Program-made: the position numbers and the translations under genes | The notes under the pieces: generated by a model | Told to the model about the DNA's origin: nothing | The model's database searches: none | What the model saw: the letters and a program-made list of their open reading frames with translations, nothing else | Source: Saccharothrix luteola | Lineage (GTDB): Bacteria > Actinomycetota > Actinomycetes > Mycobacteriales > Pseudonocardiaceae | NCBI RefSeq assembly: GCF_020859565.1 | Contig: NZ_JAJHUO010000002.1 | Location: forward strand, 1 to 64,000 | Length of the DNA stretch: 64,000 bases | Reading direction: 5' to 3' | Shown here: positions 1-8,755 of the stretch, one piece after another | Layout: each line of letters opens with the position of its first letter | Position numbering within the stretch: the stretch's first letter is position 1

Positions 1-192
1 GGAGAACCCGACGCCCTCCAGCCCGGCCTCGGTGCGGATCTCGGCGAACAGCACCGCGACCTCGGTCATCGGCCGCTGCCTGCCGGTGAACACCTTGGCG
101 TCGCTGATCGGGGTCGGCAGGGGCAGCGTCACCGACGACAACGTCACCGAGCTGATCCGGTCCAGCACCGAGGTGGGTGTGGTGGTCGACAT
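1..192 (-). CDS. Mandelate racemase / galactarate dehydratase-family protein, N-terminal part (cut by window edge)
   Basis: Translating the minus strand from the ATG at 192 gives 64 codons open to the window edge. The readable segment (PTPISDAKVFTGRQRPMTEV, then AVLFAEIRTEAG and GVGFS) resembles the capping-domain start of enolase-superfamily acid-sugar dehydratases of the L-talarate/galactarate type. The catalytic barrel lies outside the window, so the substrate cannot be read. Its position next to a ROK-type regulator and galactan/galactomannan enzymes fits a role in galacturonate or galactarate catabolism. The family call is fairly firm; the substrate is inference. Confidence 0.7.
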   Translation of the reverse strand, partial: MSTTTPTSVLDRISSVTLSSVTLPLPTPISDAKVFTGRQRPMTEVAVLFAEIRTEAGLEGVGFS

Positions 193-282
193 GAGGCTCC
201 TGGGGTGGGCTGCGGCTGGTTCGGTGGATTCCGAGGTCGGGAACGAGTCTGGGCGTGGGATGCGCGGATGTGCGGTCAGCGT

Positions 283-1114
283 TCAGATGTTGCCGGTGAT
301 CGTGTCTTTGATGGCGAGTGCGGCCGCGGCGCGTGCCCATTCGTCGAAGTCGAACGGTTGGACGTCGAGATCGATCAGGGTCGGGTCGTCTTCGTAGGTG
401 TTCTTGATTCCGTTGTGAACGTGCTCGGTGGCGATCTCGTAGAGGGGAAGGCCGTCGCCGGTGAGCAGGATCTTGTCGGGGTCGAGGAAGTTGGCCGTGT
501 GGCCGATGAGGACGCCGAGTGCATAGCCCGCTTCGGCGAAGATCCGGTTGGCGTCGGGATCGCCTGCTCGCGTGCGTTCGACTGCGTCGTTGTAGGTGGT
601 GCAGTTCTGGAGTTGACGGAGTATGACGTGGCTCATCAGGTAGCGGGAGGCGCAGCCCCGGTGGCCATAACCGCACCGCGGTCCTCTTGGGTCGACGAGG
701 AGGTGGGCGAATCTGCGGGGCAGGCCGTGTGCGCCTCGGACGAGTTTGCCGTCGATGATCAGGCCGGTGCCGACGCCCGCGCCGTCGGTGATCGGCACCA
801 TCGAGTCCACACCCGCGCCGATGGTCGGCGGTGAGTTTCACACCCAGGAAGCGGTGCGCCTCACCGCGGAGGTGCAGCATTTCCGAGGGGCGTCCGGTGG
901 GGGAGCGCAGTTCGGTGCCACCCTCGACCAGTAGTCCTTCATCTACCAGCGTTCTGGCGGCGCGGGTGAGGGTGGGCCGGGACAGGCGTAGGCGGGGTGC
1001 GATCTCAGCCCGAGGCATGGGCCCGTGGATCAGTACCTCCAGCAGCACGTCACGTGCGACTTCGGTCAAGTCCGGCCACCTCGGTGTGGCAAGAGTGCGG
1101 GTTGGTGGCGTCAC
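283..1114 (-). pseudogene. ROK-family sugar regulator, internally deleted and frameshifted
   Basis: Two minus-strand frames together make a ROK (NagC/XylR-type) repressor. The upstream frame starts at the GTG at 1114. It encodes a winged-helix region (RAEIAPRLRLSRPTLTRAAR) followed by FLGVKLTADH, the first strand of the ROK domain. The downstream frame (about 831 to 283) resumes at TIGAGVDSMVPITDGAGVGTG, the middle of the ROK fold, and carries a degenerate zinc-site segment (PRCGYGHRGC) in place of CxCGxxGC. Roughly 100-150 residues of the first lobe are missing at the junction near 810-831, and the frames differ. The protein is therefore probably non-functional, or at most a truncated DNA-binding fragment. 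It would have been the natural local regulator of the adjoining glycosidase genes. Confidence 0.72.
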
Positions 1115-1652
1115 GGTGCGACCGCATCTCCAGTAGTCATCCCGGTTGGTGCCTGATGACGTGCGGGCTTCCGTGGTGACTCGAGCACCGCGTGACCTGT
1201 CGATTCAGACCTGGATGTGGTCGGCTTCGACGACCTGGCGCTCGTGCAGTGGTCCCGTCGTTGCCGCCGGGTGGCCACTCCTGACGGGACGTCCGACGGT
1301 GGGAACCGCGATTCCGGATCTCGGTGCCGCGGGTCCGTTGACGGGCGCCGTCGCCGTCGTGCGGAGCGCCGGCGCTGAGGGCGCGGCCGCGGATCAGCGT
1401 TGCCGGGCACGGGCTCGACGATGAGGGCGCACGAGATCCTCCTTCGGGTCGCGGGGGGGGGGGGGGGGGCGCGGCGGGGGGGGGGGGCGGGCTCCGTTGG
1501 CTCCTACTTGGGGGGGGGGGGGGCCACGACCGCGTTGGCGATTCAGGGATGGAGCGACGACCCTCGCCTTCGACGTCGAGATCGCGATGCCGCCTGCGCC
1601 GGATGACGCTGGCCCATGTCAGGTGGGAGCCCGGTGGTGATGAGTGTGTCGT
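1115..1652. other. Gap with low-complexity G tracts, no gene seen
   Basis: I see no credible gene here. The stretch contains G homopolymers at about 1453-1469, 1476-1487 and 1510-1523, separated by a few bases. These look like polymerase or assembly artefacts rather than biology. The remainder is the 3' side of the GH26 gene on the minus strand. Confidence 0.5.
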
Positions 1653-3065
1653 CTACCTGAAGTTGGGCAGTTCGTCGCGGGTGATGACGTAGCTGCTGGC
1701 GTAGACCTTCTGGAGGTGGGCGATCGAGTTGTGCTGGGTCAGGAAGTGGGAGTTCCAGGTCATGAACCACAGCCATCGGGTGTTGGTGGACTGCAGGCGG
1801 TCGGGGTCGGGGATGGGGCCGTTCTCGTGCAGCGCGACCGGGACCTGTGAGCCGACGGCGTTGCGCGCGGCGTTGTACATGGCGTTCTGGGGGTCGTAGT
1901 TGCCGCTGCCGGCGTAGGTGTCGGCGCCGCCGATGTCGACGTAGGGCCTGCCGGGGTAGAAGGCGCTGTTGGGGCTGCCGTTGGTGCCGAACATCCAGAT
2001 CAGGTTGTTCAGGCCCTTGGTGCGGGTCAGGTAGTCGTACATGTAGCGCCAGAGCCGGACGTACTGGGCGCCGCCTTCCTTGCTCCACCAGAACCAGGTG
2101 CCGCCGGCCTCGTGGAAGGGCCGCCAGATCACCGCGGCGCCGATGTCCTCCAGCCGCTGGAGGTTCGCGGCGGCGGCGTCCATGCGCTGGCGGAAGGAGT
2201 TGTTCTCGGCCGTGCCGGGGGTGAGCACGGCGCTGATGGACACGGCCATCTGGCTGCCCTCGTAGGTGTCGGGCTTCGTGGGTGCGCCCATGTGGTAGGC
2301 GACCTCGGGGATGCCGCCGGAGTTCCACCAGGTGGTGGCGCGGCCGACGTAGTCGGTGGTGGCCTGGTCCATGCCCCGCAGCGCGGGTAGCTTGCCGGTG
2401 TTGCGCTGGATGTGGTTCATCTCGTACTCGGGGCCACCGTTCCAGGTGGACTCCTCCTGGCCGGCGAGGATGTGGTTGCCGTACTGCGAGTGCAGGTAGC
2501 ACAGGACTTTGCGCACCGCGGTGTTGGAGCCGGGGTTCACCGGGCTGACCGAGCACGTCGGGTCGGGCCCCGGACCGGGACCGGTGCCGGCGCGCCACTG
2601 CTGGTTGGTCTGGCCGTTGCAGGTCCAGGTGTTGACCAGGGTGCCGTTGGCCGTCGCTGCCCCGGCCACGTCCAGGCAGAGCCCGGACTGGACCGCGGTC
2701 ACCGAACCGTTGGCGTTGAGCCGGAACTTCTGGTTGGGCTGGCCGGTGCAGTCCCAGATCAGCAGCCGCGCGCCTGCGGTGGTGGAGCCGTTCTCCACGT
2801 CGAGGCAGCGGGTGCCGCCGAAGGTGCGCAGGTCACCGGACGAGGTGAAGTCCCAGGACTGGTTGGCTTGGCCGTTGCAGTCCCAGATGGCCACCGCCGA
2901 TCCGGGCGTGGTGCTGTTGCCCACGACGTCCAGGCACCTGTTGGACGCCACGCTGATCAGCGGGGCCGGTGCCGCGACCGCCGGCACCGCGCTCAACGCG
3001 GCCAGGCCGGGTACCACCAGGACGATCGCCAGCAGCGTCCGCCCTGTTCTTCCCTTGGGGCGCAT
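1653..3065 (-). CDS. Secreted CBM13-GH26 endo-beta-1,4-mannanase (copy 1)
   Basis: A 470-residue secreted enzyme predicted to cut beta-1,4-mannan backbones. The start is the ATG at 3065, chosen because AAAGGAG lies just upstream and a clear signal peptide follows (RTLLAIVLVVPGLAAL...AVAAPAP). Residues about 38-165 are a ricin-B/CBM13 trefoil with repeats of the type CLDVVGN...IWDCNGQANQ. After a Gly-Pro linker, the GH26 barrel shows the acid/base motif WRPFHEAGG (Glu near 312) and the nucleophile motif VALHENGP (Glu near 410). It lies downstream of the GH27 gene on the same strand but has its own 505-bp leader with a candidate promoter. A close paralogue lies inverted at 8756-10162. Confidence 0.93.
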   Translation of the reverse strand: MRPKGRTGRTLLAIVLVVPGLAALSAVPAVAAPAPLISVASNRCLDVVGNSTTPGSAVAIWDCNGQANQSWDFTSSGDLRTFGGTRCLDVENGSTTAGARLLIWDCTGQPNQKFRLNANGSVTAVQSGLCLDVAGAATANGTLVNTWTCNGQTNQQWRAGTGPGPGPDPTCSVSPVNPGSNTAVRKVLCYLHSQYGNHILAGQEESTWNGGPEYEMNHIQRNTGKLPALRGMDQATTDYVGRATTWWNSGGIPEVAYHMGAPTKPDTYEGSQMAVSISAVLTPGTAENNSFRQRMDAAAANLQRLEDIGAAVIWRPFHEAGGTWFWWSKEGGAQYVRLWRYMYDYLTRTKGLNNLIWMFGTNGSPNSAFYPGRPYVDIGGADTYAGSGNYDPQNAMYNAARNAVGSQVPVALHENGPIPDPDRLQSTNTRWLWFMTWNSHFLTQHNSIAHLQKVYASSYVITRDELPNFR

Positions 3066-3316
3066 CGGATCTCCTTTGATCCATGGTGACCGGATACCGC
3101 CAGGCACCGGTAGTCGGCAGACGAGATGAAGGTGCCGCGCAGGGACGGCTGACGGCACCGGGTGCGGATCCGGTCACGACGAAGGACTGGCGCGGCCGAC
3201 CGGCCACGCTGCCTTCCGGGGTCTCGACCGGCGAAGTCCTTGCGGGACGGCCGTAGGCCGTGCGCCGGACCAGACTCGGGGGAGTGTTCCATCGGAAGGT
3301 AACGCAGCGGACCGGT

Positions 3317-3353
3317 CCGGAACAAGAGGTTACGCTCAACTTGAAACTAACTG
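3317..3353 (-). promoter_or_regulatory. 37-nt element upstream of GH26, shared with the GH2 leader
   Basis: Read on the minus strand, this element begins CAGTTAGTTTC and ends TAACCTCTTGTTCCGG. It aligns without gaps to 5620-5656 on the plus strand upstream of the GH2 gene (about 26 of 37 identical; the two ends are nearly perfect and the middle diverges). The half-site TTAGTTT resembles those bound by XylR-type ROK repressors, which would fit the ROK remnant next door. It may be an operator or a promoter; the sequence alone does not decide. Confidence 0.45.
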
Positions 3354-3570
3354 CTGGCGGCGACCGTGCCAGGGGCGAAACGGTCGAACGGCAGCTGTCG
3401 ACTGCCACCGTCACGCCGACGGGCAGGAGGGTGCCCGCCTGCACCGGGCCGCCCACCAGGGCAGCCGGTAGCAGGTGCATCGTTCTCTGCGTCGACTCGC
3501 GTCGGTGGGAGCCGGTCGTTCTCCTCTGGTTGTCTTCGGTGGTGGCTCGGCCGGTGGGGGATCAGTGGAG

Positions 3571-5142
3571 TCAGGTCTTGGTCCAGCGCTGGGCGGCGCC
3601 TCCGTTGCAGTCCCAGATCACGGTCTTGGTGCCGTTGGCGGTGCCGGCGGCGTCGAGGCACTTGGCCGATCTGACCGCGCGCACCGAGCCGTCGGTGTCG
3701 ACGGTGAACCGTTGGTTGGCGCCTCTGTTGCAGTCCCAGATGGCGACTGCGGTGCCGTTGGCGGTGCCGCCACCGACGACGTCGAGGCACTTGGTGTTGC
3801 CGTAGAGGCGCAGCTCGCCTGCGGTGGTGGCGGTGAACCGCTGGTTGGGCTGCCCGTTGCAGTCCCAGATCTCGGCGAGTGCGCCGTTGACCTGCGAGGC
3901 GCCGGTGATGTCGAGGCACCGGTTCGATCCGTCGCCGCGCAGGGAGAAGCTCGTCGAGGGGTTGCCGCCACCGCCGCTGACGATGTACATGGCCGCGCCG
4001 TGTGCCGGGACGGAGGCGCTGATCGTGCCGCTGCTGGTGCCCGTGGTGTGCGCCCACAGGTCGCGCACCGAGTAGCTGCTCGCCGAGCCGAGGCCGATCT
4101 GGGACGCCGTGGTGGAGACGGTGGCGGCGCTGCTGCCGCGGTTGAGCAGGACGACCGCGACGGAGCCGTTGGCCATGGGCTTGGTCCAGACCTCGGTGTA
4201 ACCGTTGTCCACGATCCGGTTGCCTTGACGGCCGCCCCAATCCTGGTTTACCCCGATGACCTCGGTGTTGGTCAGGGTCGCCCTGGTCGCGGCGCTCATC
4301 GTGCGCAGGTCGTTGCCGGCCAGCAGCGGCGCGTTCATCAAGGCCCAGAGGCTGAAGTGAGCGCGGGACTCGGTGTCGGTCAGACCGTGGCCGACCTCCA
4401 GCATGTCGGGGTCGTTCCAGGCTCCGGGGCGGGAGGCGCCGGCGTAGCGGGGCTGGGAGTCCAGGATCCCCATGACCGAGTTCCAGTTGCCCTCGATGTC
4501 ACCGGTGGTGCGCCAGGAGTTTCCGGTCTCGGCGCCCCACTCGATGACGTTGTCGTTGCCCCAGTTGCAGATCGCGTAGAAGATCTGCCGGCCGGTGCGG
4601 GCCAGCGCGTCCCGCATGGCGGTGTAGCGGTCCTGGGCGGTGCGACCCAGGTGGTTGCCGCAGTTGTCGTACTTGAGGTAGTCGATGCCCCACGACGCCC
4701 ACAGGTTCGCGTCGCGCTGCTCGTTGCCCAGACTGGCCGGGTACCCGGCGCAGGTGGTGAGCCCGGCCGAGGAGTAGATGCCCAGCTTGAGGCCCTTGCC
4801 GTGGACGTAGTCCGCCAGCGCCTTCATGCCGCCGGGGAACTTGCTGCGTGAGGCCACCAGGTTGCCGCTGCTGTCGCGGGACATCTCCGACCAGCAGTCG
4901 TCGATGTTCACGTACGTGTACCCGGCTGCGGCCATACCGCTGCTGACCATCACGTCGGCGGTTTGACGAACCAGGCCCTCGGTGACGTCGCAGCCGAAGC
5001 TGTTCCAGTTGTTCCACCCCAACTGCGGGGTGCGACCGAGGCCGTTCTCCAACGCCTGCGCCGGACTGGCCGATGCCAGCACGACAGGCACGACGGCGGC
5101 GGCGAGCACCGCCGCCACCACAGCGCGCAGCAGTTTCTTCAC
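3571..5142 (-). CDS. Secreted GH27 alpha-galactosidase with C-terminal CBM13
   Basis: A 523-residue secreted enzyme expected to remove alpha-1,6-galactosyl side chains from galactomannan. The GTG at 5142 is preferred: AAGGAGATCCC precedes it and a Sec signal follows (KKLLRAVVAAVLAAAVVPVV). The mature protein opens with LGRTPQLGWNNWNSFGCDV, the hallmark of GH27. The nucleophile lies in YLKYDNCG (Asp near 159) and the acid/base in GAWNDPDMLEVGH (second Asp, near 244). A beta-sandwich follows, and the C-terminal 130 residues are a ricin-B trefoil with three CLD...IWDCNG repeats. It lies upstream of the GH26 mannanase on the same strand and should act with it outside the cell. Confidence 0.94.
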   Translation of the reverse strand: MKKLLRAVVAAVLAAAVVPVVLASASPAQALENGLGRTPQLGWNNWNSFGCDVTEGLVRQTADVMVSSGMAAAGYTYVNIDDCWSEMSRDSSGNLVASRSKFPGGMKALADYVHGKGLKLGIYSSAGLTTCAGYPASLGNEQRDANLWASWGIDYLKYDNCGNHLGRTAQDRYTAMRDALARTGRQIFYAICNWGNDNVIEWGAETGNSWRTTGDIEGNWNSVMGILDSQPRYAGASRPGAWNDPDMLEVGHGLTDTESRAHFSLWALMNAPLLAGNDLRTMSAATRATLTNTEVIGVNQDWGGRQGNRIVDNGYTEVWTKPMANGSVAVVLLNRGSSAATVSTTASQIGLGSASSYSVRDLWAHTTGTSSGTISASVPAHGAAMYIVSGGGGNPSTSFSLRGDGSNRCLDITGASQVNGALAEIWDCNGQPNQRFTATTAGELRLYGNTKCLDVVGGGTANGTAVAIWDCNRGANQRFTVDTDGSVRAVRSAKCLDAAGTANGTKTVIWDCNGGAAQRWTKT

Positions 5143-5254
5143 GGGATCTCCTTGTCGGCTCCGACAGTGCCGTGACAGCGGTCCGAGCCGGTGCGCCACG
5201 GGACCCGCGCAAACGCACGGAACGCCGCCCGAGGGCGCGGGGTGGGGCCGGCCC

Positions 5255-5305
5255 GGGGGGGGGGGGGGGGCCCCGCCGCCCCCCCCCCCCCCCCCCCCCC
5301 CCCCC
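5255..5305. repeat. G16 / C27 homopolymer tract in the GH27-GH2 divergent region
   Basis: A run of 16 G is followed directly by C-rich sequence including 27 consecutive C. Together with similar tracts near 1453-1523 and 19322-19390, it looks like a sequencing or assembly artefact at difficult GC-rich DNA. The spacing between the GH27 and GH2 starts is therefore uncertain. Confidence 0.6.
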
Positions 5306-5540
5306 GCCAGAGGGCTCGGAGTGAGGTAAGCGCAACGTCACGAAGAGGTCGCAGTGCGTTGAAAGTTGTTCGAACTTGGCACACCGGCTTCAAGGGTGTC
5401 AACGAACCGCACGGTTCGTGCGATCCGAGCGGGCATTGCGATCAAGCAGTCGATCTCGACTCAACCGTTCTCGCTCAAGGTGATCGCACCCGTCGACGTC
5501 GCCTTGGCGGACGGTCTGCAAGGAGGGGCGCGGTGATCGA

Positions 5541-5560
5541 CGTGTTCGGAACCGAACACG
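5541..5560. promoter_or_regulatory. Candidate operator palindrome between GH27 and GH2
   Basis: CGTGTTCGG-AA-CCGAACACG is a perfect 9-bp inverted repeat around a 2-bp spacer. A further half-site, TGTGTTCG, follows at once. It lies in the divergent region between the GH27 and GH2 starts, where a LacI- or ROK-type sugar repressor would be expected to bind. The symmetry is visible directly; the binding protein is unknown. Confidence 0.45.
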
Positions 5561-5619
5561 CCTGTGTTCGATCATGGCTGCGGGGCGGGCTACCGGTCGA
5601 GGGGAGATAGTTGAGAGTT

Positions 5620-5656
5620 CAGTTGATTTCAGACTGGTACTAACCCCTTGTTTCGG
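5620..5656 (+). promoter_or_regulatory. 37-nt element upstream of GH2, shared with the GH26 leader
   Basis: It begins CAGTTGATTTC and ends TAACCCCTTGTTTCGG. It is the plus-strand counterpart of the minus-strand element at 3317-3353 and lies about 165 bp upstream of the GH2 start. Two separately oriented glycosidase genes share it, which suggests common control. Confidence 0.45.
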
Positions 5657-5821
5657 CCGGAAGTGTTGCGATACGTTGCGCAAGTACCACGCCGGACAGC
5701 CGAGAGTCGCTGTACGACCGGTCATCGCCGTGCACGGAGTCGGACGCGGTCGCTCCTCGTCCGACTCCGGCTCCACTCCACCCACCGTGTCGACGACGAC
5801 ACGCGCACCCTGGAGGCTCAC

Positions 5822-8641
5822 GTGGAGATCAACCGTCGCAAAGTCCTGGAGTTGGGGGCGACCGGAATCGGAGTGGCCGGCTTGTCCGTGTTGGGTGTGA
5901 GCGCGCTGGGTGTGCCCGCAGCCGTCGCCGCGCCCGCGGGTCCCGCCACCGAGACCCTGCTGTTGACCGGTTCCGACGCGGACAACACGGTCCCCTGGGA
6001 CTTCCAGGTGACCGAAGGGCGCAACGCCGGGGTGTGGCGCACGATCCCGACACCGTCGAACTGGGAGTGCCACGGGTTCGGCACCTACCAGTGGGGCTGG
6101 AACCTCCGCCCCAACGAGAAAGGGCTCTACCGGCGTCGTTTCACCCCGTCCTCGACGTGGTCGGGCAGGCGGATCTTCGTGGTGTTCGAGGGCTCGATGA
6201 CCGACACCGAGGTGCGGATCAACGGCACCCTGGCGGGTCCGGTCCACCAGGGCGGCTTCTACCGGTTCCGCTACGACGTCACGTCGTTGGTGCGTTTGGG
6301 GCAGGAGAACCTGCTGGAAGTGACGGTCAGCCGGGACTCGACGAACAACTCGGTCAACGACGCCGAGCGCCGCGGCGACTACTGGAACTTCAGCGGCATC
6401 TACCGGCCGGTCTCGTTGCAGGCGTTCCCCGCCTCGCGGATCGACCGGGTCGCGATCGACGCCAGGCACACCGGCGCGTTCCGGATGGACGTGCACCTGG
6501 CGGGGTTGAGCGCGGCCGGCAGGGTGGTCGGGCAGCTCCGGCAACTCGACGGCACCGCGGTCGGCGGCCCGTTCTCGGTGGCGGTCTCGTCGGGTGCGAC
6601 GGCGGCGACGCTGACCACGTCGGTGCCCTCACCCCAGGCGTGGACCGCGGAGACGCCAAACCTGTACCTGGTCGACGTGCAACTCACCACCAGCGGCGGC
6701 ACGCCCCTGCACGGGACGACCGAGCGGTTCGGGTTCCGCACCATCGAAGTGCGCGCCGGTGACGGCGTGTACGTCAACGGGTCGAAGGTCATCCTCAAGG
6801 GCACGAACCGGCACACGTTCTGGCCGACCCTGGGACGCGCGTCCAGCCCGCGCATGGCCCGGATGGACATCCTCCTGATGAAGGAGATGAACAACAACGC
6901 CGTGCGGATGTCGCACTACCCGCCGGACACGTTCTTCCTGGACCTGTGCGACGAGCTGGGCCTGTACGTGATCGACGAGTTGGCCGGCTGGCAGAAGCGC
7001 TACGACGAGAACGTGGGCGCCCCACTGGTGGCCTCGATGGTCACGCGGGACGTCAACCACCCGTCCATCATCATGTGGGCCAACGGCAACGAGGGCGGCT
7101 GGAACACCGCGCTGGACGACGACTACGCCCGCTACGACCCGCAGCGACGCCCGGTGATCCACCCGTGGGCCACGTTCGGCGGTCTGAACACCGACCACTA
7201 CGAGACCTACGACAGCACCCGGAACATCCTCAACGGCTCGGCGATCCACCTGCCGACCGAGTTCCTGCACGCGTTGTACGACGGCGGGGCCGGAGCCGGC
7301 CTGAACGACTACTGGGCGCTGCTGGGCGCAGGCACGCGGCGAGCGGGTGGTTTCATCTGGGCGTTCGTGGACGAAGGGCTCCGCCGTGATGACCGGGGCG
7401 GCGCGATCGACACCACCGGCAACTCCGGCCCCGACGGCATCCTCGGACCGTTCCGCGAGAAGGAAGCCTCCTTCTACACCATCCGCGACATCTGGTCGCC
7501 GGTCCAGCTCGCCAACCCCGGCTACTACACCACCACGTTCCCCACAGGCTTCGACGGCCGGGTCAACGTCGTCAACCGCTACGACCACACCAACCTGCAG
7601 GGCTGCCGGTTCAGCTGGCAGCTGCTCAGGCAGGCCGCACCGGGCACGTCGAGCACCGCGCCGACCGTGATCGCGCAGGGTGCCGTCGCCGGTCCGAACA
7701 CCGCGCCCGGAGCCACCGGCTCGGTCGCCCTCGGTCTACCCGGCACGTGGGCCGACGCCGACACGTTGCGAATCGACGTCCTGGACCCCACCGGCCGCAC
7801 GATCGGCACCTGGAGCTGGCGGATCAAGAAGGCGGTCGACTTCGCGCGCCGCATCGTGGTCCCGACCTCAGGCACCACGTCCGTCACGGAGGACAGCACC
7901 AGCGTGACCATGACCGCGAACGGCGCGGCGATCACCATCTCCAAGTCGTCCGGCAGGCTGTCCCGCGTCAACCGCAACGGGACGACCGTGTCGCTCACCA
8001 ACGGCCCGGTCATGGCGGTGGGCTCGGCGGCTCTCACCGGCATCTCGCACTTCCGCGACGGCACCGGCCACGTCGTGCAGGCCACGTACAGCGGGGACCT
8101 GAACCAGGTGCGCTGGCGCCTGGACTCCAACGGGTGGCTGCGCCTGGAGTACCGCTACACCCGCACCGGGCCGCACGACTTCCTCGGCGTGAACCTCGAC
8201 TACCCCGAGAACCGGGTGCTGGGCATGACGTGGCTGGGTGACGGGCCTTACCGGGTGTGGAAGAACCGGATGCGAGGCGTGCACCACGGCGTGTGGACCA
8301 AGGACTACAACCGCACCGCCACCGGCGCGAGCGCCTGGCAGTACCCGGAGTTCAAGGGCTACCACGCCAACACCTACTGGGCCGCCCTGCGCACCACCGA
8401 AGGCACCATCACCCTGGTGTCCGAGCAGGAGAACCTGTTCCTGCGCCTGTTCACCCCCGACGTCGGCGCCAGCCCGATGAGCGCCACCGCGCCGTTCCCC
8501 GGTGGTGGGATCTCCCTGCTCGACGCCATCCCGGCGATCGGCAACAAGTTCCACACGGCCGACACCCTCGGCCCGGAAGGACAACGGACCACGGCCACCG
8601 GCCAGTACAACCGGACCGTCCACTTCCGCTTCACCGCCTGA
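5822..8641 (+). CDS. Secreted (Tat-type) GH2 beta-galactosidase-like enzyme
   Basis: A 939-residue GH2 protein. The GTG at 5822 is the likely start: GGAGG precedes it and a twin-arginine signal follows (NRRKVLELGATGIGVAGLSV). The domains in order are a sugar-binding jelly roll (with TYQWGWNL), an immunoglobulin-like sandwich, a TIM barrel and a large C-terminal beta region. The barrel carries MWANGNEGGWN, whose Glu (near 423) is the acid/base, and PTEFLHAL, a plausible nucleophile segment. GGFIWAFVDEGL matches the conserved GH2 strand 8. It is transcribed away from GH27 and precedes the second GH26 by 114 bp. The probable role is removal of beta-galactosyl units from galactan or arabinogalactan; the specificity within GH2 is not fixed by these motifs. 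Confidence 0.88.
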   Translation: MEINRRKVLELGATGIGVAGLSVLGVSALGVPAAVAAPAGPATETLLLTGSDADNTVPWDFQVTEGRNAGVWRTIPTPSNWECHGFGTYQWGWNLRPNEKGLYRRRFTPSSTWSGRRIFVVFEGSMTDTEVRINGTLAGPVHQGGFYRFRYDVTSLVRLGQENLLEVTVSRDSTNNSVNDAERRGDYWNFSGIYRPVSLQAFPASRIDRVAIDARHTGAFRMDVHLAGLSAAGRVVGQLRQLDGTAVGGPFSVAVSSGATAATLTTSVPSPQAWTAETPNLYLVDVQLTTSGGTPLHGTTERFGFRTIEVRAGDGVYVNGSKVILKGTNRHTFWPTLGRASSPRMARMDILLMKEMNNNAVRMSHYPPDTFFLDLCDELGLYVIDELAGWQKRYDENVGAPLVASMVTRDVNHPSIIMWANGNEGGWNTALDDDYARYDPQRRPVIHPWATFGGLNTDHYETYDSTRNILNGSAIHLPTEFLHALYDGGAGAGLNDYWALLGAGTRRAGGFIWAFVDEGLRRDDRGGAIDTTGNSGPDGILGPFREKEASFYTIRDIWSPVQLANPGYYTTTFPTGFDGRVNVVNRYDHTNLQGCRFSWQLLRQAAPGTSSTAPTVIAQGAVAGPNTAPGATGSVALGLPGTWADADTLRIDVLDPTGRTIGTWSWRIKKAVDFARRIVVPTSGTTSVTEDSTSVTMTANGAAITISKSSGRLSRVNRNGTTVSLTNGPVMAVGSAALTGISHFRDGTGHVVQATYSGDLNQVRWRLDSNGWLRLEYRYTRTGPHDFLGVNLDYPENRVLGMTWLGDGPYRVWKNRMRGVHHGVWTKDYNRTATGASAWQYPEFKGYHANTYWAALRTTEGTITLVSEQENLFLRLFTPDVGASPMSATAPFPGGGISLLDAIPAIGNKFHTADTLGPEGQRTTATGQYNRTVHFRFTA

Positions 8642-8755
8642 CCCCGGCGCACCGGCCGGTCGGCAGGAACGCCACCACGCCTCTGCCGACCAGGCTGCTA
8701 CTCGAAGCCCCCTGTCGCTCGTCTTCACCCCTTCGCATTGATCAAAGGAGATCGA

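Noticed and set aside
1653..2598. 351-residue minus-strand frame overlapping GH26 copy 1
   Set aside because: It is Arg/Pro/His-rich in another frame. The GH26 frame has motifs and a ribosome-binding site.
3309..3320. GGACCGGTCC near the GH26 promoter as a sixth GGGAC box
   Set aside because: It has only the 10-bp core with different flanks (C..G instead of G..C), so I did not count it.
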